A stretch of DNA of 64,000 nt from Siculibacillus lacustris (GCF_004328075.1 NZ_SJFN01000003.1:132293-196292); one strand, 5' to 3'. Shown: positions 1 to 12,403, numbered from the stretch's first letter. Made by a program: numbers and translations. Notes: a model not told the origin generated them from the letters alone.

Positions 1-890
1 TGCGCATCGTCGAGGACTTCGTCTCCGAACCGGCCTTCGATCTCCTCACGCCGACGCCGATCCGCGCGCCGTTTCTGTTCGACGCGCCGCACAGCGGGCG
101 GGCCTATCCGGCCGCCTTCCTCGCCGAGAGCCGGCTCGACGCCCATGCCATCCGCGCCTCCGAGGACGCCCATGTCGACGCGCTGGTGCGGTCCTGCGTC
201 GATCGCGGCATGCCGCTCCTACGGGCGCGCTTTCCGCGGGCCTTTCTCGACGTCAATCGCGAGCCGCTCGAACTCGATCCGCGGATGTTCGACGGCCGCC
301 TGCCGGTCGACGCCAACACCCGGTCGCCACGGGTGACCGGCGGTCTGGGCACGATCCCGCGGCTGGTGTCGGAATCCGACGAGATCTATCGCGGGCGGAT
401 CCCGGTCGCCGAGGCGCTCGGGCGGATCGAAGGGATCTACCGGCCCTATCACGAGACGCTGCGGCGGACGCTGGGCGAGATCCACGGTCGTTTCGGCGTG
501 GCGGTGCTGATCGATTGTCATTCGATGCCGTCGGTGCAGCGCATGACCGAGACCGGCGGCCGGCCCGACGTGGTGCTCGGCGACCGCCACGGCACCAGTT
601 GCCATCCCGGGCTGATCGACGTGGTCTCGGCGCTGCTGCGCACCGCCGGCTACCGGGTGGCGCGCAACAAGCCCTATGCCGGCGGCTTCATCACCGAACA
701 CTACGGCCGGCCGGCCAAGGGCCTGCACGCCCTGCAGATCGAGATCGCCCGCGGCCTCTACATGGACGAGACGACGCTCGAACCGAATGGCGGCTTTTCC
801 TTGCTGCAGCGCGATCTGGACCGCTTGATCGGCGAGCTCGCCGGCAACTGGGGTCTGATCCTCGCCGGCGACGCCCAGGCCGCCGAATGA
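1..890 (+). CDS. N-formylglutamate amidohydrolase family protein (first base missing)
   Basis: The protein of about 296 residues matches the N-formylglutamate amidohydrolase family, zinc-dependent enzymes that release formate from N-formyl-L-glutamate at the end of one histidine-degradation route. Visible hallmarks are FDAPHSGRAYP near the N-terminus, DCHSMPS at about residue 172 and ALQIEIARGLYMDE near the C-terminus. The window opens with TG followed in frame by CGC ATC GTC, so the start codon is probably ATG or GTG with only its first base outside the window. No other hut gene lies in the window, so the substrate is inferred from the family; relatives in this clade can act on other N-acyl amino acids. 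Confidence 0.85.
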   Translation, partial: RIVEDFVSEPAFDLLTPTPIRAPFLFDAPHSGRAYPAAFLAESRLDAHAIRASEDAHVDALVRSCVDRGMPLLRARFPRAFLDVNREPLELDPRMFDGRLPVDANTRSPRVTGGLGTIPRLVSESDEIYRGRIPVAEALGRIEGIYRPYHETLRRTLGEIHGRFGVAVLIDCHSMPSVQRMTETGGRPDVVLGDRHGTSCHPGLIDVVSALLRTAGYRVARNKPYAGGFITEHYGRPAKGLHALQIEIARGLYMDETTLEPNGGFSLLQRDLDRLIGELAGNWGLILAGDAQAAE

Positions 891-925
891 GCCGCCGGCC
901 ATCCCGGCAACCCTCTGATCGCACA

Positions 926-1023
926 TAAAAAACGGGCCGCGCGCGAGAGCGGCGGCCCGAAAGTGGTATCAGGGAGGAAACGCCCGAGAAGGGCGGCGGC
1001 CGGACGCGAGCCCGACCGCCATG
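926..1023 (-). ncRNA. Candidate trans-acting small RNA (~97 nt) with CCUCC anti-Shine-Dalgarno linker
   Basis: On the minus strand a near-consensus promoter (TTGACA at 1057-1052, 16-nt spacer, TAAATT at 1035-1030) points into a gap that ends in an intrinsic terminator. The predicted transcript starts near 1023. It can form a first hairpin (CGCCC, loop TTCTC, GGGCG), then an unpaired linker TTTCCTCCCTGATACC, then a terminator stem of 8 bp followed by six U. A single-stranded CCUCC between two hairpins is typical of anti-Shine-Dalgarno sRNAs of Rhizobiales and Rhodobacter, such as the alpha-r14 and cuckoo types; homology to those families was not tested. A 17-codon ORF starting ATGGCGGTC lies inside but has no ribosome site. 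Confidence 0.6.
927..959 (-). terminator. Intrinsic terminator of the sRNA candidate / DUF2332 gene
   Basis: CGGGCCGC (933-940) and GCGGCCCG (952-959) form a perfect 8-bp stem. On the minus strand the stem is followed by six T residues (complement of A 927-932), a textbook Rho-independent terminator. It would also stop read-through from the DUF2332 gene. Confidence 0.85.
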
Positions 1024-1029
1024 TCTTAA

Positions 1030-1057
1030 AATTTATATTGCGTCGCACAAATGTCAA
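1030..1057 (-). promoter_or_regulatory. Housekeeping-type promoter for the candidate sRNA
   Basis: Minus-strand TTGACA (1057-1052), 16-nt spacer and TAAATT (1035-1030). The -10 region sits in an AT-rich patch (1026-1039) that stands out from the surrounding GC-rich sequence. The -35 box contains the stop codon of the upstream DUF2332 gene, so the promoter is embedded in that gene's 3' end. Confidence 0.6.
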
Positions 1058-2133
1058 GGGCTTTCGCGAACGTTTCGCAAGTGTCCGATGGTCCACGCGA
1101 CCCAGCGACCGTGGAAGTCGGCGCGGCCGAGCGCGCGGGTCTCGCCGCCCGGCCACAGCGTGAGCAGGACGGCGGCGGACTCGGGGGCGACGGCATCGCC
1201 CTCCATGCGCAACCAGGCGAGCGGCGCCGCGGCGGTGGCCGCCGCGCCCGCCGCGGCGAGCCGGTCGGTGATGCGGGCGCGGGTCGCCTCGGCCATGTAT
1301 TGCCAGGCGACCGAATGCATCACCACGCGGACGCGGCCGGAACGGGGCGGGGCGGCGAGATGATCCTCCGTCCAATCGCCGGCTTCGGCGCGCTCGACCC
1401 GGAGGCCGGCCGCGGCCGCCGCTTCGAGAGCGGCGCGGGTGCGCTCCAGGCGTTCGGTCTGGTCGGCCCAGATGTAGGCGAGCAGGCGGCGCCGGTCGTG
1501 CGGATCGCCGGGATCGATCGGCATCAGGTCGCAGCCGGCACGCGCGATCACCGCGAGCGGGGCGTCGAGCGGCGGCGGCGTGCCGCGCCAGTCGCAGGCG
1601 ATGCGGACGGCCGACGCGGCCGGCCCCCAGGTGCCGACCCCGAGGTCGTAGCGATGGCGGTCGAACAGCAGGTTGAGCCCGGCGCTCGCCCCGATTTCGA
1701 AGAGTTCGAGCGGCAGCCCGGTCTCGGCGGCGACGACCAGTGCGCCGCCGAGCAGCACCGCCGAGCGGCCGACCTCGTTGGTCTGCGGTGGGCTCGCGAG
1801 GCCTTCGGTGAGGCGGAGATCGAAGCGCGGCAGGATGTCGGCGATCACCCCGGCGAGGCGATGGTCGTCGACCCGCTCGGGTGGCCACACCGCGGCGAGT
1901 TCGGCGGCGTCGCCGGAATGGGCGAGGGCATTGAGGGCGCCGCAGGCGCGCAGCGCCAGGGCATCGCGCCGGGGATCGCCGGTCCAGGTCAGGATGCGGC
2001 GACCGAACGCGGTGGTCCGGTCGAGGTCCCGGGCGAGGATGTCGCAGAGGCGCGCCGTGAAGGGCGAGCCGAGGTCGCGGCACATCCGCGCCTGGTTGTG
2101 CAGAGCTTCCACGATCGCCGCGGATTCGGTCAT
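1054..2133 (-). CDS. DUF2332 family protein
   Basis: A 359-residue protein that I recognise as the uncharacterised DUF2332 family. Features resembling that family are ARMCRDLGSPFTARLCD near the N-terminus, the LFEIGASAGLNLLFDR stretch in the middle and the C-terminal WRMEGD-like segment (LRMEGDAVAPESAA). LFEIGASAGLNL resembles the glycine-rich loop of SAM-dependent methyltransferases, but no function is established. I chose the ATG at 2133 because GGGAG lies 7 nt upstream; the frame stays open further upstream only as a shadow of the divergent hisN gene. The stop codon lies inside the -35 box of the sRNA candidate. The gene is probably transcribed alone. Confidence 0.85.
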   Translation of the reverse strand: MTESAAIVEALHNQARMCRDLGSPFTARLCDILARDLDRTTAFGRRILTWTGDPRRDALALRACGALNALAHSGDAAELAAVWPPERVDDHRLAGVIADILPRFDLRLTEGLASPPQTNEVGRSAVLLGGALVVAAETGLPLELFEIGASAGLNLLFDRHRYDLGVGTWGPAASAVRIACDWRGTPPPLDAPLAVIARAGCDLMPIDPGDPHDRRRLLAYIWADQTERLERTRAALEAAAAAGLRVERAEAGDWTEDHLAAPPRSGRVRVVMHSVAWQYMAEATRARITDRLAAAGAAATAAAPLAWLRMEGDAVAPESAAVLLTLWPGGETRALGRADFHGRWVAWTIGHLRNVRESP

Positions 2134-2301
2134 GTTCGAACTCCCGAAAGGGCCGACGGCCCATCCTAGGCCGATCGGCGGCGGGCGTGCAGCGGAAACC
2201 CGGGCACACGGCGGGTCGGGGTGGTTCGGACTTGCCAAGCGCCCGCCGCGGCGCCAAGGCTTGCCCCACCACGTCCGCGTTTCAGTCCAGAGGATCCTCC
2301 G

Positions 2302-3099
2302 ATGACCGATCATCCGTCGCCCGCCGAGCTCGTCGCCTTCCTCGACGAGATGGCCGACGTCTCGGGCCGCGCCATTCTGCCGCACTTCCGGTCGCGGATG
2401 ATCGTCGAGAACAAGCTCGGGGTCGGCGCCTTCGATCCGGTCACGGTGGCCGATCGGGCGGCGGAGACGGCGATGCGCACCCTGCTCGCCGAACGCTATC
2501 CCGCGCACGGCATCCTCGGCGAGGAGTTCGGCCGCGAGCGCGAGGACGCCGAGCACGTGTGGGTGCTCGATCCGATCGACGGCACGAGAGCCTTCATCAG
2601 CGGGTTGCCGGTGTGGGGGACGCTGATCGGCCTGAAGCGCGACGGGCGGCCGATCCTCGGCATGATGCATCAGCCGTTCACCGGCGAGCGCTTCGTCGGC
2701 GACGGGCGGCGGGCGTGGTATCGCGGTCCCGACGGCGCGCGCGACCTCGCCACCCGTCCCTGTAGCGATCTCGCCGACGCGGTGCTGTTCACCACCACGC
2801 CGATGATGCTCAAGGGCGAGGAGCGGATCGCCTACGACCGGGTCGAATCACGGGTGCGGCTCGCGCGCTACGGGGTCGACTGCTACGCCTATTGCATGGT
2901 CGCCGCCGGCTTCGTCGACACGGTGATCGAGGCCGGGCTCCAGCCCTACGACATCGTCGCCCTGATCCCGGTGATCGAGGGGGCCGGCGGTGTCGTCACC
3001 TCCTGGACCGGCGGCAGCGCCGTCGACGGCGGCCGGGTCGTCGCCTCCGGCGATCCCCGGCTGCACGAGCGGGTGCTCGCCCTCCTCGCTCGAGGTTGA
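2302..3099 (+). CDS. hisN: Histidinol-phosphatase (inositol monophosphatase family)
   Basis: The 265-residue protein belongs to the Mg-dependent inositol monophosphatase-like phosphatases. It shows the metal-binding motifs GILGEEFG (residues ~71-78) and DPIDGT at 90-95. The text around the second motif (DPIDGTRAFISGLPVWGTLI) is the variant seen in HisN-type histidinol-phosphatases rather than the DPLDGTTNF of true IMPases; HisN converts histidinol phosphate to histidinol, the penultimate step of histidine synthesis. The third Asp lies in LQPYDIVALIPVIEGAGG. The ATG at 2302 is preceded by AGAGGATCC. The last 252 bases overlap the convergent hydrolase gene. Substrate assignment is inferred from the motif variant. 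Confidence 0.85.
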   Translation: MTDHPSPAELVAFLDEMADVSGRAILPHFRSRMIVENKLGVGAFDPVTVADRAAETAMRTLLAERYPAHGILGEEFGREREDAEHVWVLDPIDGTRAFISGLPVWGTLIGLKRDGRPILGMMHQPFTGERFVGDGRRAWYRGPDGARDLATRPCSDLADAVLFTTTPMMLKGEERIAYDRVESRVRLARYGVDCYAYCMVAAGFVDTVIEAGLQPYDIVALIPVIEGAGGVVTSWTGGSAVDGGRVVASGDPRLHERVLALLARG

Positions 3100-4065
3100 G
3101 GCGACCGGCGCGGCCGCGTCGCCGCCGGGCACGAAGGCGTCGAAGGCCGCCCAGAACGGCTCGCGGTAGCGATCGCGCTCGTGCAGCAGCTCGTGGCGGG
3201 CGCCGGGAATCACCAGATGATCGGTGAAGCGGGTCGAGATCGAGAAGCGCTCGATCGCCCGATTCGACACCACCCGGTCGGCGCCGCAGACGACCAGCAG
3301 GGTCGGCAGGCGCCAGGCGGCGAGGGCGCGTTCGGCGAAGGCGCGATCGAAGGCGGCGAAGGCCCCGGCGACCCAGCCGACGGTCGGCGAGCCGATCGCC
3401 AGATCGGGGTTGCGCCAGGAGAGATCGGCGCTGAGCGCATGGCGGCGGGGATCGGAGGTCAGCCGGTTGCGCGCGAAGGGCTTGGTGTGGACCGCCGTGG
3501 CGCCGCCGCCGGGGATCCAGGAGCGCGCCATACCGAGGGCGCGCAGGACGCCGGCGAGGCGGCGGATCACCGGCGCCGGCAGGCCGAAGTCGCCGAGGCC
3601 GAGGAACGGGGCGATCAGCACGGCGCGTTCGAATACCGGCAGCAGGCGCTCGGCCGCCTCGATCGCCACCAGACCGCCGGTCGAATGGGCGAGCAGCCAG
3701 CGCGGCGCCGGAGTGCGCGGCAGGACCTCGCGCAGGATCGCGTCGAGATCGAGCCCGTATTTGCGGAAGTCGGCGACGTGGCCCTTGCGGCGATCGGGCA
3801 GCAGGCGCTGCGATCCGCCCTGGCCGCGCCAGTCGAAGGCGACGACGACGAAGCCGCGGGCCTGAAGATCGCGCACCGTCTCGAACCAGCGTTCGATGAA
3901 TTCGGCGCGGCCCTGGAGCACCAGCACGGTGCCGCGCGGCGGACCGGCGGGGCGGAACATCGCCCAGCGCAGGGCGATGCCGTCGGCGGCGCGGACGATG
4001 CCGCAGGTGGCGCCGGGCGGCACCGGGGCGTCGGGATGGTCGATCAGCCGATCGCAGACCTGCAT
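2848..4065 (-). CDS. Alpha/beta hydrolase (monoacylglycerol lipase / lysophospholipase-like) with antisense-encoded tail
   Basis: A 405-residue open frame. Residues 1-320 are a serine-hydrolase fold of the lysophospholipase L2 / monoglyceride lipase group: oxyanion region LQGRAEFIERW, FDWRGQGGS, nucleophile S128 in AHSTGG, acid D263 in GADRVV and H291 in GARHELL. The nucleophile elbow has Ala in the first glycine position. The frame has no stop at the natural domain end: residues 323-405 are read from the strand opposite hisN and are rich in Gly, Asp and Ala, unlike a folded domain. The start at 4065 is preceded by GGAG-rich sequence. Substrate is not known; a lipid ester is likely from family membership. 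Confidence 0.8.
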   Translation of the reverse strand: MQVCDRLIDHPDAPVPPGATCGIVRAADGIALRWAMFRPAGPPRGTVLVLQGRAEFIERWFETVRDLQARGFVVVAFDWRGQGGSQRLLPDRRKGHVADFRKYGLDLDAILREVLPRTPAPRWLLAHSTGGLVAIEAAERLLPVFERAVLIAPFLGLGDFGLPAPVIRRLAGVLRALGMARSWIPGGGATAVHTKPFARNRLTSDPRRHALSADLSWRNPDLAIGSPTVGWVAGAFAAFDRAFAERALAAWRLPTLLVVCGADRVVSNRAIERFSISTRFTDHLVIPGARHELLHERDRYREPFWAAFDAFVPGGDAAAPVASTSSEEGEHPLVQPGIAGGDDPAAVDGAAAGPGGDDTAGPLDHRDQGDDVVGLEPGLDHRVDEAGGDHAIGVAVDPVAREPHP

Positions 4066-4230
4066 CGCTCCACGCTCCCTCGCCCGCGGACCCGGCCGAA
4101 TCGGGCACATCCGCGCGTTCGAACCCGCCCGCCCCCGAGATAGCGCGTGGGCGCGGCGCTCACAACCGGGGCCGGCGGGAAGGGCGCGCGGCGGCGGCAG
4201 GACCCCCCCGCGAAATTCGAGCGGAGCACT

Positions 4231-4259
4231 CTTGAAAGCACTCGGACAGCATCCCACAT
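4231..4259 (+). promoter_or_regulatory. RpoH (sigma-32) heat-shock promoter of hsp20
   Basis: CTTGAA at 4231-4236, a 16-nt spacer and CCCACAT at 4253-4259 match the alphaproteobacterial RpoH pattern. The predicted start, near 4266, coincides with the first hairpin of the leader, supporting the pairing of promoter and thermometer. Confidence 0.65.
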
Positions 4260-4265
4260 CGATCG

Positions 4266-4401
4266 ACGTGGACGCCGCAAGGGTCCACGAGGCCATCGCA
4301 TCTGCGGCCAGGTTCCGGCGCGCCCGAGTGGGCGTCGGAGGGTGAGACAGACCATTGCGATCGCCTCCAACCCTGTCGCTCGTCTTTCAGGAGGACACAT
4401 C
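4266..4401 (+). ncRNA. ROSE-like RNA thermometer in the hsp20 leader
   Basis: The ~136-nt leader starts with a hairpin of 7 bp (CGTGGAC 4267-4273 with GTCCACG 4283-4289), followed by a weaker GGCC/GGCC hairpin (4291-4309). The last stem pairs GTC 4375-4377 and CTC 4379-4381 with GAG 4391-4393 and GAC 4394-4396, masking the Shine-Dalgarno AGGAGG (4389-4394). G4378 is left as a single bulge, and the segment TCGCT (4376-4380) fits the U(U/C)GCU signature of ROSE elements, in which exactly this G is bulged opposite the Shine-Dalgarno. At high temperature this helix would melt and free the ribosome site. Confidence 0.7.
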
Positions 4402-4893
4402 ATGCGCATCGATTTCTCTCCGCTCTATCGGTCCACCGTCGGTTTCGACCGTCTCTTCTCGTTGATGGACGGCGTCGGCGCGGGCGATGCCTCGCAGCCG
4501 GCCTATCCGCCCTACAACATCGAGCGCACCGCCGAGAACGCCTACCGCATCACCATGGCGGTGGCCGGCTTCGCGGCCGAGGACCTCGGCGTCGAGCTCA
4601 AGGAGAACACCCTGACGATCAAGGGTGAGAAGACGTCGACCGACGAGACCCGGGACGTGCTCTATCGCGGCATCGCGTCGCGCAGCTTCGAACGTCGCTT
4701 CCAGCTCGCCGACCACATGCTGGTCGAGGGCGCGGGCCTCGAGAACGGCCTGCTCCACATCGATCTGGCGCGCCGGATCCCCGAGGAGCTGAAGCCGCGG
4801 CGGATTCCGATCGCCCATACCGTCTCGGCCGCCCGCCTGTCGAACCCGACGGTCGTCGGTGACGAGACGGCCCCCAAGGTCGAAGCCGCCTGA
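4402..4893 (+). CDS. Small heat-shock protein, Hsp20 family
   Basis: A 163-residue cytoplasmic ATP-independent chaperone. The N-terminus MRIDFSPLYRSTVGFDRLF is characteristic of rhizobial class A sHsps; the alpha-crystallin domain spans about residues 35-130 (PPYNIERT, YRITMAVAGF, LKENTLTIKGEK, FERRFQLADHM, LENGLLHIDL). The C-terminal PRRIPI contains an I-P-I tail anchor. The ATG at 4402 follows AGGAGG at 7-nt spacing. Expression is probably controlled twice, by the RpoH promoter and by the leader thermometer. It stands alone between repeat-rich intergenic DNA and the convergent hydrolase gene. Confidence 0.93.
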   Translation: MRIDFSPLYRSTVGFDRLFSLMDGVGAGDASQPAYPPYNIERTAENAYRITMAVAGFAAEDLGVELKENTLTIKGEKTSTDETRDVLYRGIASRSFERRFQLADHMLVEGAGLENGLLHIDLARRIPEELKPRRIPIAHTVSAARLSNPTVVGDETAPKVEAA

Positions 4894-5081
4894 CGGCCCG
4901 ACCGATCGTCGGGCCCAGGCCCCCCCGTTTCGGGCCCGACGCCAGCCTCGCCGATCGCGCCCCCCGATCGGATGGACCGGATCCGCCCCGTACGTCGCCC
5001 CGACGTGCGGGGCGGTCTCCGTTTGGGGGGGTAGCGAAGCGATGGCGCGGCCCGATCCGTTTCGACGGCGGAGCGGAAAAT

Positions 5082-5226
5082 CCTTCTCCCCTCGAGGGAG
5101 AAGGTGCGAAGGCCGGATGAGGGGTCGGACGCTTCTCCGGAACTCCGGGACCGCGGTTTCGGCGCGCTCGCCGCTGCGCGGCGCCCCCTCATCCGCCGCT
5201 TCGCGGGACCTTCTCCCGCGAGGGGG
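5082..5226. repeat. Long palindromic intergenic repeat (REP/BIME-like)
   Basis: Left arm 5082-5124 starts CCTTCTCCCCTCGAGGGAG and ends GGATGAGGGG; right arm 5185-5226 starts CCCCTCATCC and ends TTCTCCCGCGAGGGG. The outer parts are inverted copies of each other and each arm also folds on itself. Such CCTTCTCCC/GGATGAGGG palindromes are common dispersed intergenic repeats in alphaproteobacteria. No coding potential was recognised in it. Confidence 0.7.
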
Positions 5227-5270
5227 CCTTTGCGCAATTTCCCGATTCTCTTCCCTGGAGATCGATCTCT

Positions 5271-5383
5271 ACCGTCGCTCCCGGCGAGCGCAGCGAGGGA
5301 AGGGAGCCCAGATATTCGGTAAGCTACTGAAAATATTATGGATCCCCTTCCCGGCGCGTGCCGCGCCGCCGGGGATGACGGCG
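5271..5383. repeat. Core fragment of the dispersed MITE-like element (copy 1, inverted)
   Basis: The stretch CCCGGCGAGCGCAGCGAGGG at 5280 and TGGATCCCCTTCCC at 5339 to GGGGATGACGG near 5381 are the reverse complement of the two inner arms of the elements at 20623 and 62482. The outer terminal repeats are not recognisable, and the loop between the arms (5311-5338) is unusually AT-rich. The rest of the gap 4894-5653 holds only the palindrome at 5082 and no gene that I can support. Confidence 0.6.
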
Positions 5384-5653
5384 GTGGGTGTGCACCCTCT
5401 CGGGTATCCGTTCGAGCGGATCGAAGACCCTGGGACAGATTGTGCAAAGGTCCCACGAGGGGAGAAGGGACGCCCGCAGCGGGTGTGGGTCGAATACCGC
5501 CCCGGTCGGGCCTCCCGCGCCCTCCCGAAAGGCGCCTGCGCCGGTTTGTCTCGCGGCGCCGAACGCGCTAGGTGTTCGTCGAACCGGCGGCGCCCGCCGT
5601 CCGGGACGATGCCGCCCCGCCGGACGGGCCGGCGTCCGCGAACGAGGTTCCCC

Positions 5654-5941
5654 TTGATCCGCCACGTCGTGTTCTTCTCCGTCCCCAACGCCGACGATCG
5701 CGACGCGGTCGCGGCCGGGCTGGCGATCCTGACCCGCAATCCCCATGCCCTGCGGCTCGAGGTGCGGCCGAATCTGCGGCGTGACAGCTGGTCGGGCGAA
5801 GTCGACTTCGTGGTCTACGGCGAATTCGCCGACGAGGCGGCGCTCGCCGCCTACAAGGCCCACCCGACCTACGCCGAGGCGATCGCCGCGGTGCGCCCCC
5901 TGCGCGATCTGCGCATCGCCGCCGACTTCGTGCTCGATTGA
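5654..5941 (+). CDS. Dabb (dimeric alpha/beta-barrel, stress-responsive) domain protein
   Basis: A 95-residue protein with the Dabb fold: IRHVVFFSV as strand 1, LEVRPNLRRD, DFVVYGEFADEAALAAYKAHP and a terminal strand DLRIAADFVLD. Family members are small dimeric cytoplasmic proteins of mostly unknown role. The frame is open far upstream, but homology begins at the TTG at 5654, where relatives read MIRHVV; CGAGG at 5643 gives a ribosome site 7 nt away and no ATG is available nearby. A TTG start is therefore the best choice. The upstream ~270 bases carry no recognisable gene. Confidence 0.8.
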   Translation: MIRHVVFFSVPNADDRDAVAAGLAILTRNPHALRLEVRPNLRRDSWSGEVDFVVYGEFADEAALAAYKAHPTYAEAIAAVRPLRDLRIAADFVLD

Positions 5942-5981
5942 GCGCCGGACCCGCGCCTCAGGCCGTTGGGGTCGCGGTGGC

Positions 5982-7046
5982 TCAGGCCGTCGGCGTCGCG
6001 GCGAGGGCGGCGAGCAGGGCGTCGACGTCCGCGTCGGTGGTGGCGAAGCTGGTGACGAAGCGATGGAGCGCCTCGCCGTCGCGCGGCAGGTCGTCGCCGG
6101 CGAGGGCGGCGGTCGACCAGTCGTAGAAGTGGGCGCCGGCGGTCTGCAGCGCTGCGGCGGTGGTGACCGGCAGGAAGGCGAAGACCTCGTTGGCCTGCGG
6201 CTGCCAGGCGAGGCGGGCGCGGTCGCTCGCCGCGAAACCGGCGGCGAGGCGGGCGGCGCGGGCGTTGGCCCGGGCGGCGAGGTCGAGCCACAGATCGCCG
6301 GCGAGCCAGGCGTCGAACTGGGCGGCGACGAAGCGGTGCTTGGAGACCAGCTGGCCGGCGCGTTTGCGCAGGTAGGTCAGGGTCTCGCGGCGGGCGGGAT
6401 CGAAGGCGACGATCGCCTCGGCCATCGGGCAGCCGCCCTTGGTGCCGCCGAAGGACAGGAGGTCGACGCCGGCCCTCCAGGTGGCTTCGGCCGGGGTGCA
6501 GCCGAGATGGGCCAGCGCATTGCCGAATCGCGCGCCGTCCATGTGGACGGCGAGGCCGTGGGCGCGCGCGGCTTGCGCGAGCGCCGCGGTCTCGGCCGGG
6601 GTGTAGACCAGACCGAATTCGTTGGGCTGGGTCAGCGACAGCACCGACAGGCGGCCGTGATGGGTGCCCTGTGGGGAGGCGGCGAGGCGGCGGGCGACGT
6701 CGTCGGCGGCGAGTTTGCCGCGCACGCCGGGCCAGCGCAGGGTACGGGTGCCGGCGAAGAACTCCGGCGCGCCGCATTCGTCGATCGCCAGATGGCCCTC
6801 CTCGTGGGCGACTACCGCGCCCCACGGCGGCGCCAGCGCGGCGACCGACAGGGCGTTGGCGGCGGTGCCGGTGGTGACCAGGATCACCGCGACCTCGCGC
6901 TCGAAGATCTCGCAGAGGCGCGCCTCGACGCGGGCGGTCAGCGGGTCCTGGCCATAGGCGGGGACGGCCGCGGGGCGGGCGGCGGCGATCATCGCCTCGA
7001 GGACCGGCTCGCAGGCCCCGGCCCAGTTGTCGGACGCGAAATTCAT
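5982..7046 (-). CDS. Low-specificity L-threonine aldolase
   Basis: A 354-residue PLP enzyme of the threonine-aldolase / beta-eliminating lyase family, converting L-threonine or L-allo-threonine to glycine and acetaldehyde. Motifs: MNFASDNWAGA at the start, YGQDPLTARVE, VTTGTAANALS, HLAIDECGAPEFF, HMDGARFGNAL with the cofactor Asp, and FGGTKGG with the Schiff-base lysine. The ATG at 7046 fits the family N-terminus. It is convergent with the Dabb gene (40-nt gap) and divergent from gltB. The cysteine in DECGAPEF is typical of this alphaproteobacterial branch. Confidence 0.92.
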   Translation of the reverse strand: MNFASDNWAGACEPVLEAMIAAARPAAVPAYGQDPLTARVEARLCEIFEREVAVILVTTGTAANALSVAALAPPWGAVVAHEEGHLAIDECGAPEFFAGTRTLRWPGVRGKLAADDVARRLAASPQGTHHGRLSVLSLTQPNEFGLVYTPAETAALAQAARAHGLAVHMDGARFGNALAHLGCTPAEATWRAGVDLLSFGGTKGGCPMAEAIVAFDPARRETLTYLRKRAGQLVSKHRFVAAQFDAWLAGDLWLDLAARANARAARLAAGFAASDRARLAWQPQANEVFAFLPVTTAAALQTAGAHFYDWSTAALAGDDLPRDGEALHRFVTSFATTDADVDALLAALAATPTA

Positions 7047-7538
7047 GACGGCGATCCCGGTGGTGGAGCGGCCCGGCGGGGCCGCGGAGAGCTCCGCTCT
7101 AGCACGCGGGCGCGGGGCTGCGAACCGTCGGCGGAGGCGCATCTGCCGAAGGAATCGGCGGTCCGCCCGTTTCCTGGTCGAATTATCGGCACCTGCATGG
7201 ATTCGCGCTGCTTGCGAGCGGTTCCAATTTCTGCGATGTTCCGCCGATGAGAGATAGGTCAGTGTCCCTGACCTAATTCTCCGGTTCGGGGAAAAGACGG
7301 CGGATTTCCGCGGTTTTCCCTCCGGAGTTCGTCCTCGGGGGACGGGCTCGGTGCCCGTTGCGTGCGCCTTGCGCCGCCCGCGGCCCGGACCTTGCCCTGC
7401 GGGAGGCCCCGGAACGCCCGGCCCGCGACCTTCGCCGACGCTCGCCCACCCGTCCGACGGGACCGGGTGGGGGGACGGGGGCCGCGGCACTTGACGTCAG
7501 GTCGCGCCGCGAGGCGCTGCAACGCGAGGAATGGATCC
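7047..7538. other. Divergent intergenic region between threonine aldolase and gltB
   Basis: This 492-base gap contains no gene that I can support. It should hold the promoters of both divergent genes. The only clear structure is a perfect operator-like palindrome at 7255-7275; the rest is GC-rich and featureless to the eye. Confidence 0.6.
7255..7275. promoter_or_regulatory. Perfect operator-like inverted repeat upstream of gltB
   Basis: TAGGTCAG (7255-7262), 5-nt spacer TGTCC, CTGACCTA (7268-7275): a perfect 8-bp inverted repeat about 264 bases before the gltB start. Its size and odd spacer fit a dimeric repressor or activator site. The cognate regulator is unknown; it could act on gltB or on the divergent threonine aldolase. 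Confidence 0.5.
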
Positions 7539-12284
<4,746 letters not shown>

Positions 12285-12403
12285 CGCGCCGCCGCTGAGG
12301 CGGCGGATCGAAGGGGACTTGCGACCCACCGGCCGGGTCGGCGCGGGCGAGAACGCCCGGCGCGGCCGCCGGTGGAAGTCAGGGCAGACGAACGGAGCGC
12401 GAA

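Noticed and set aside
953-1020. 17-codon ORF inside the candidate sRNA as a small protein gene
   Set aside because: No ribosome site, and the stem and CCUCC linker explain the sequence better as RNA.
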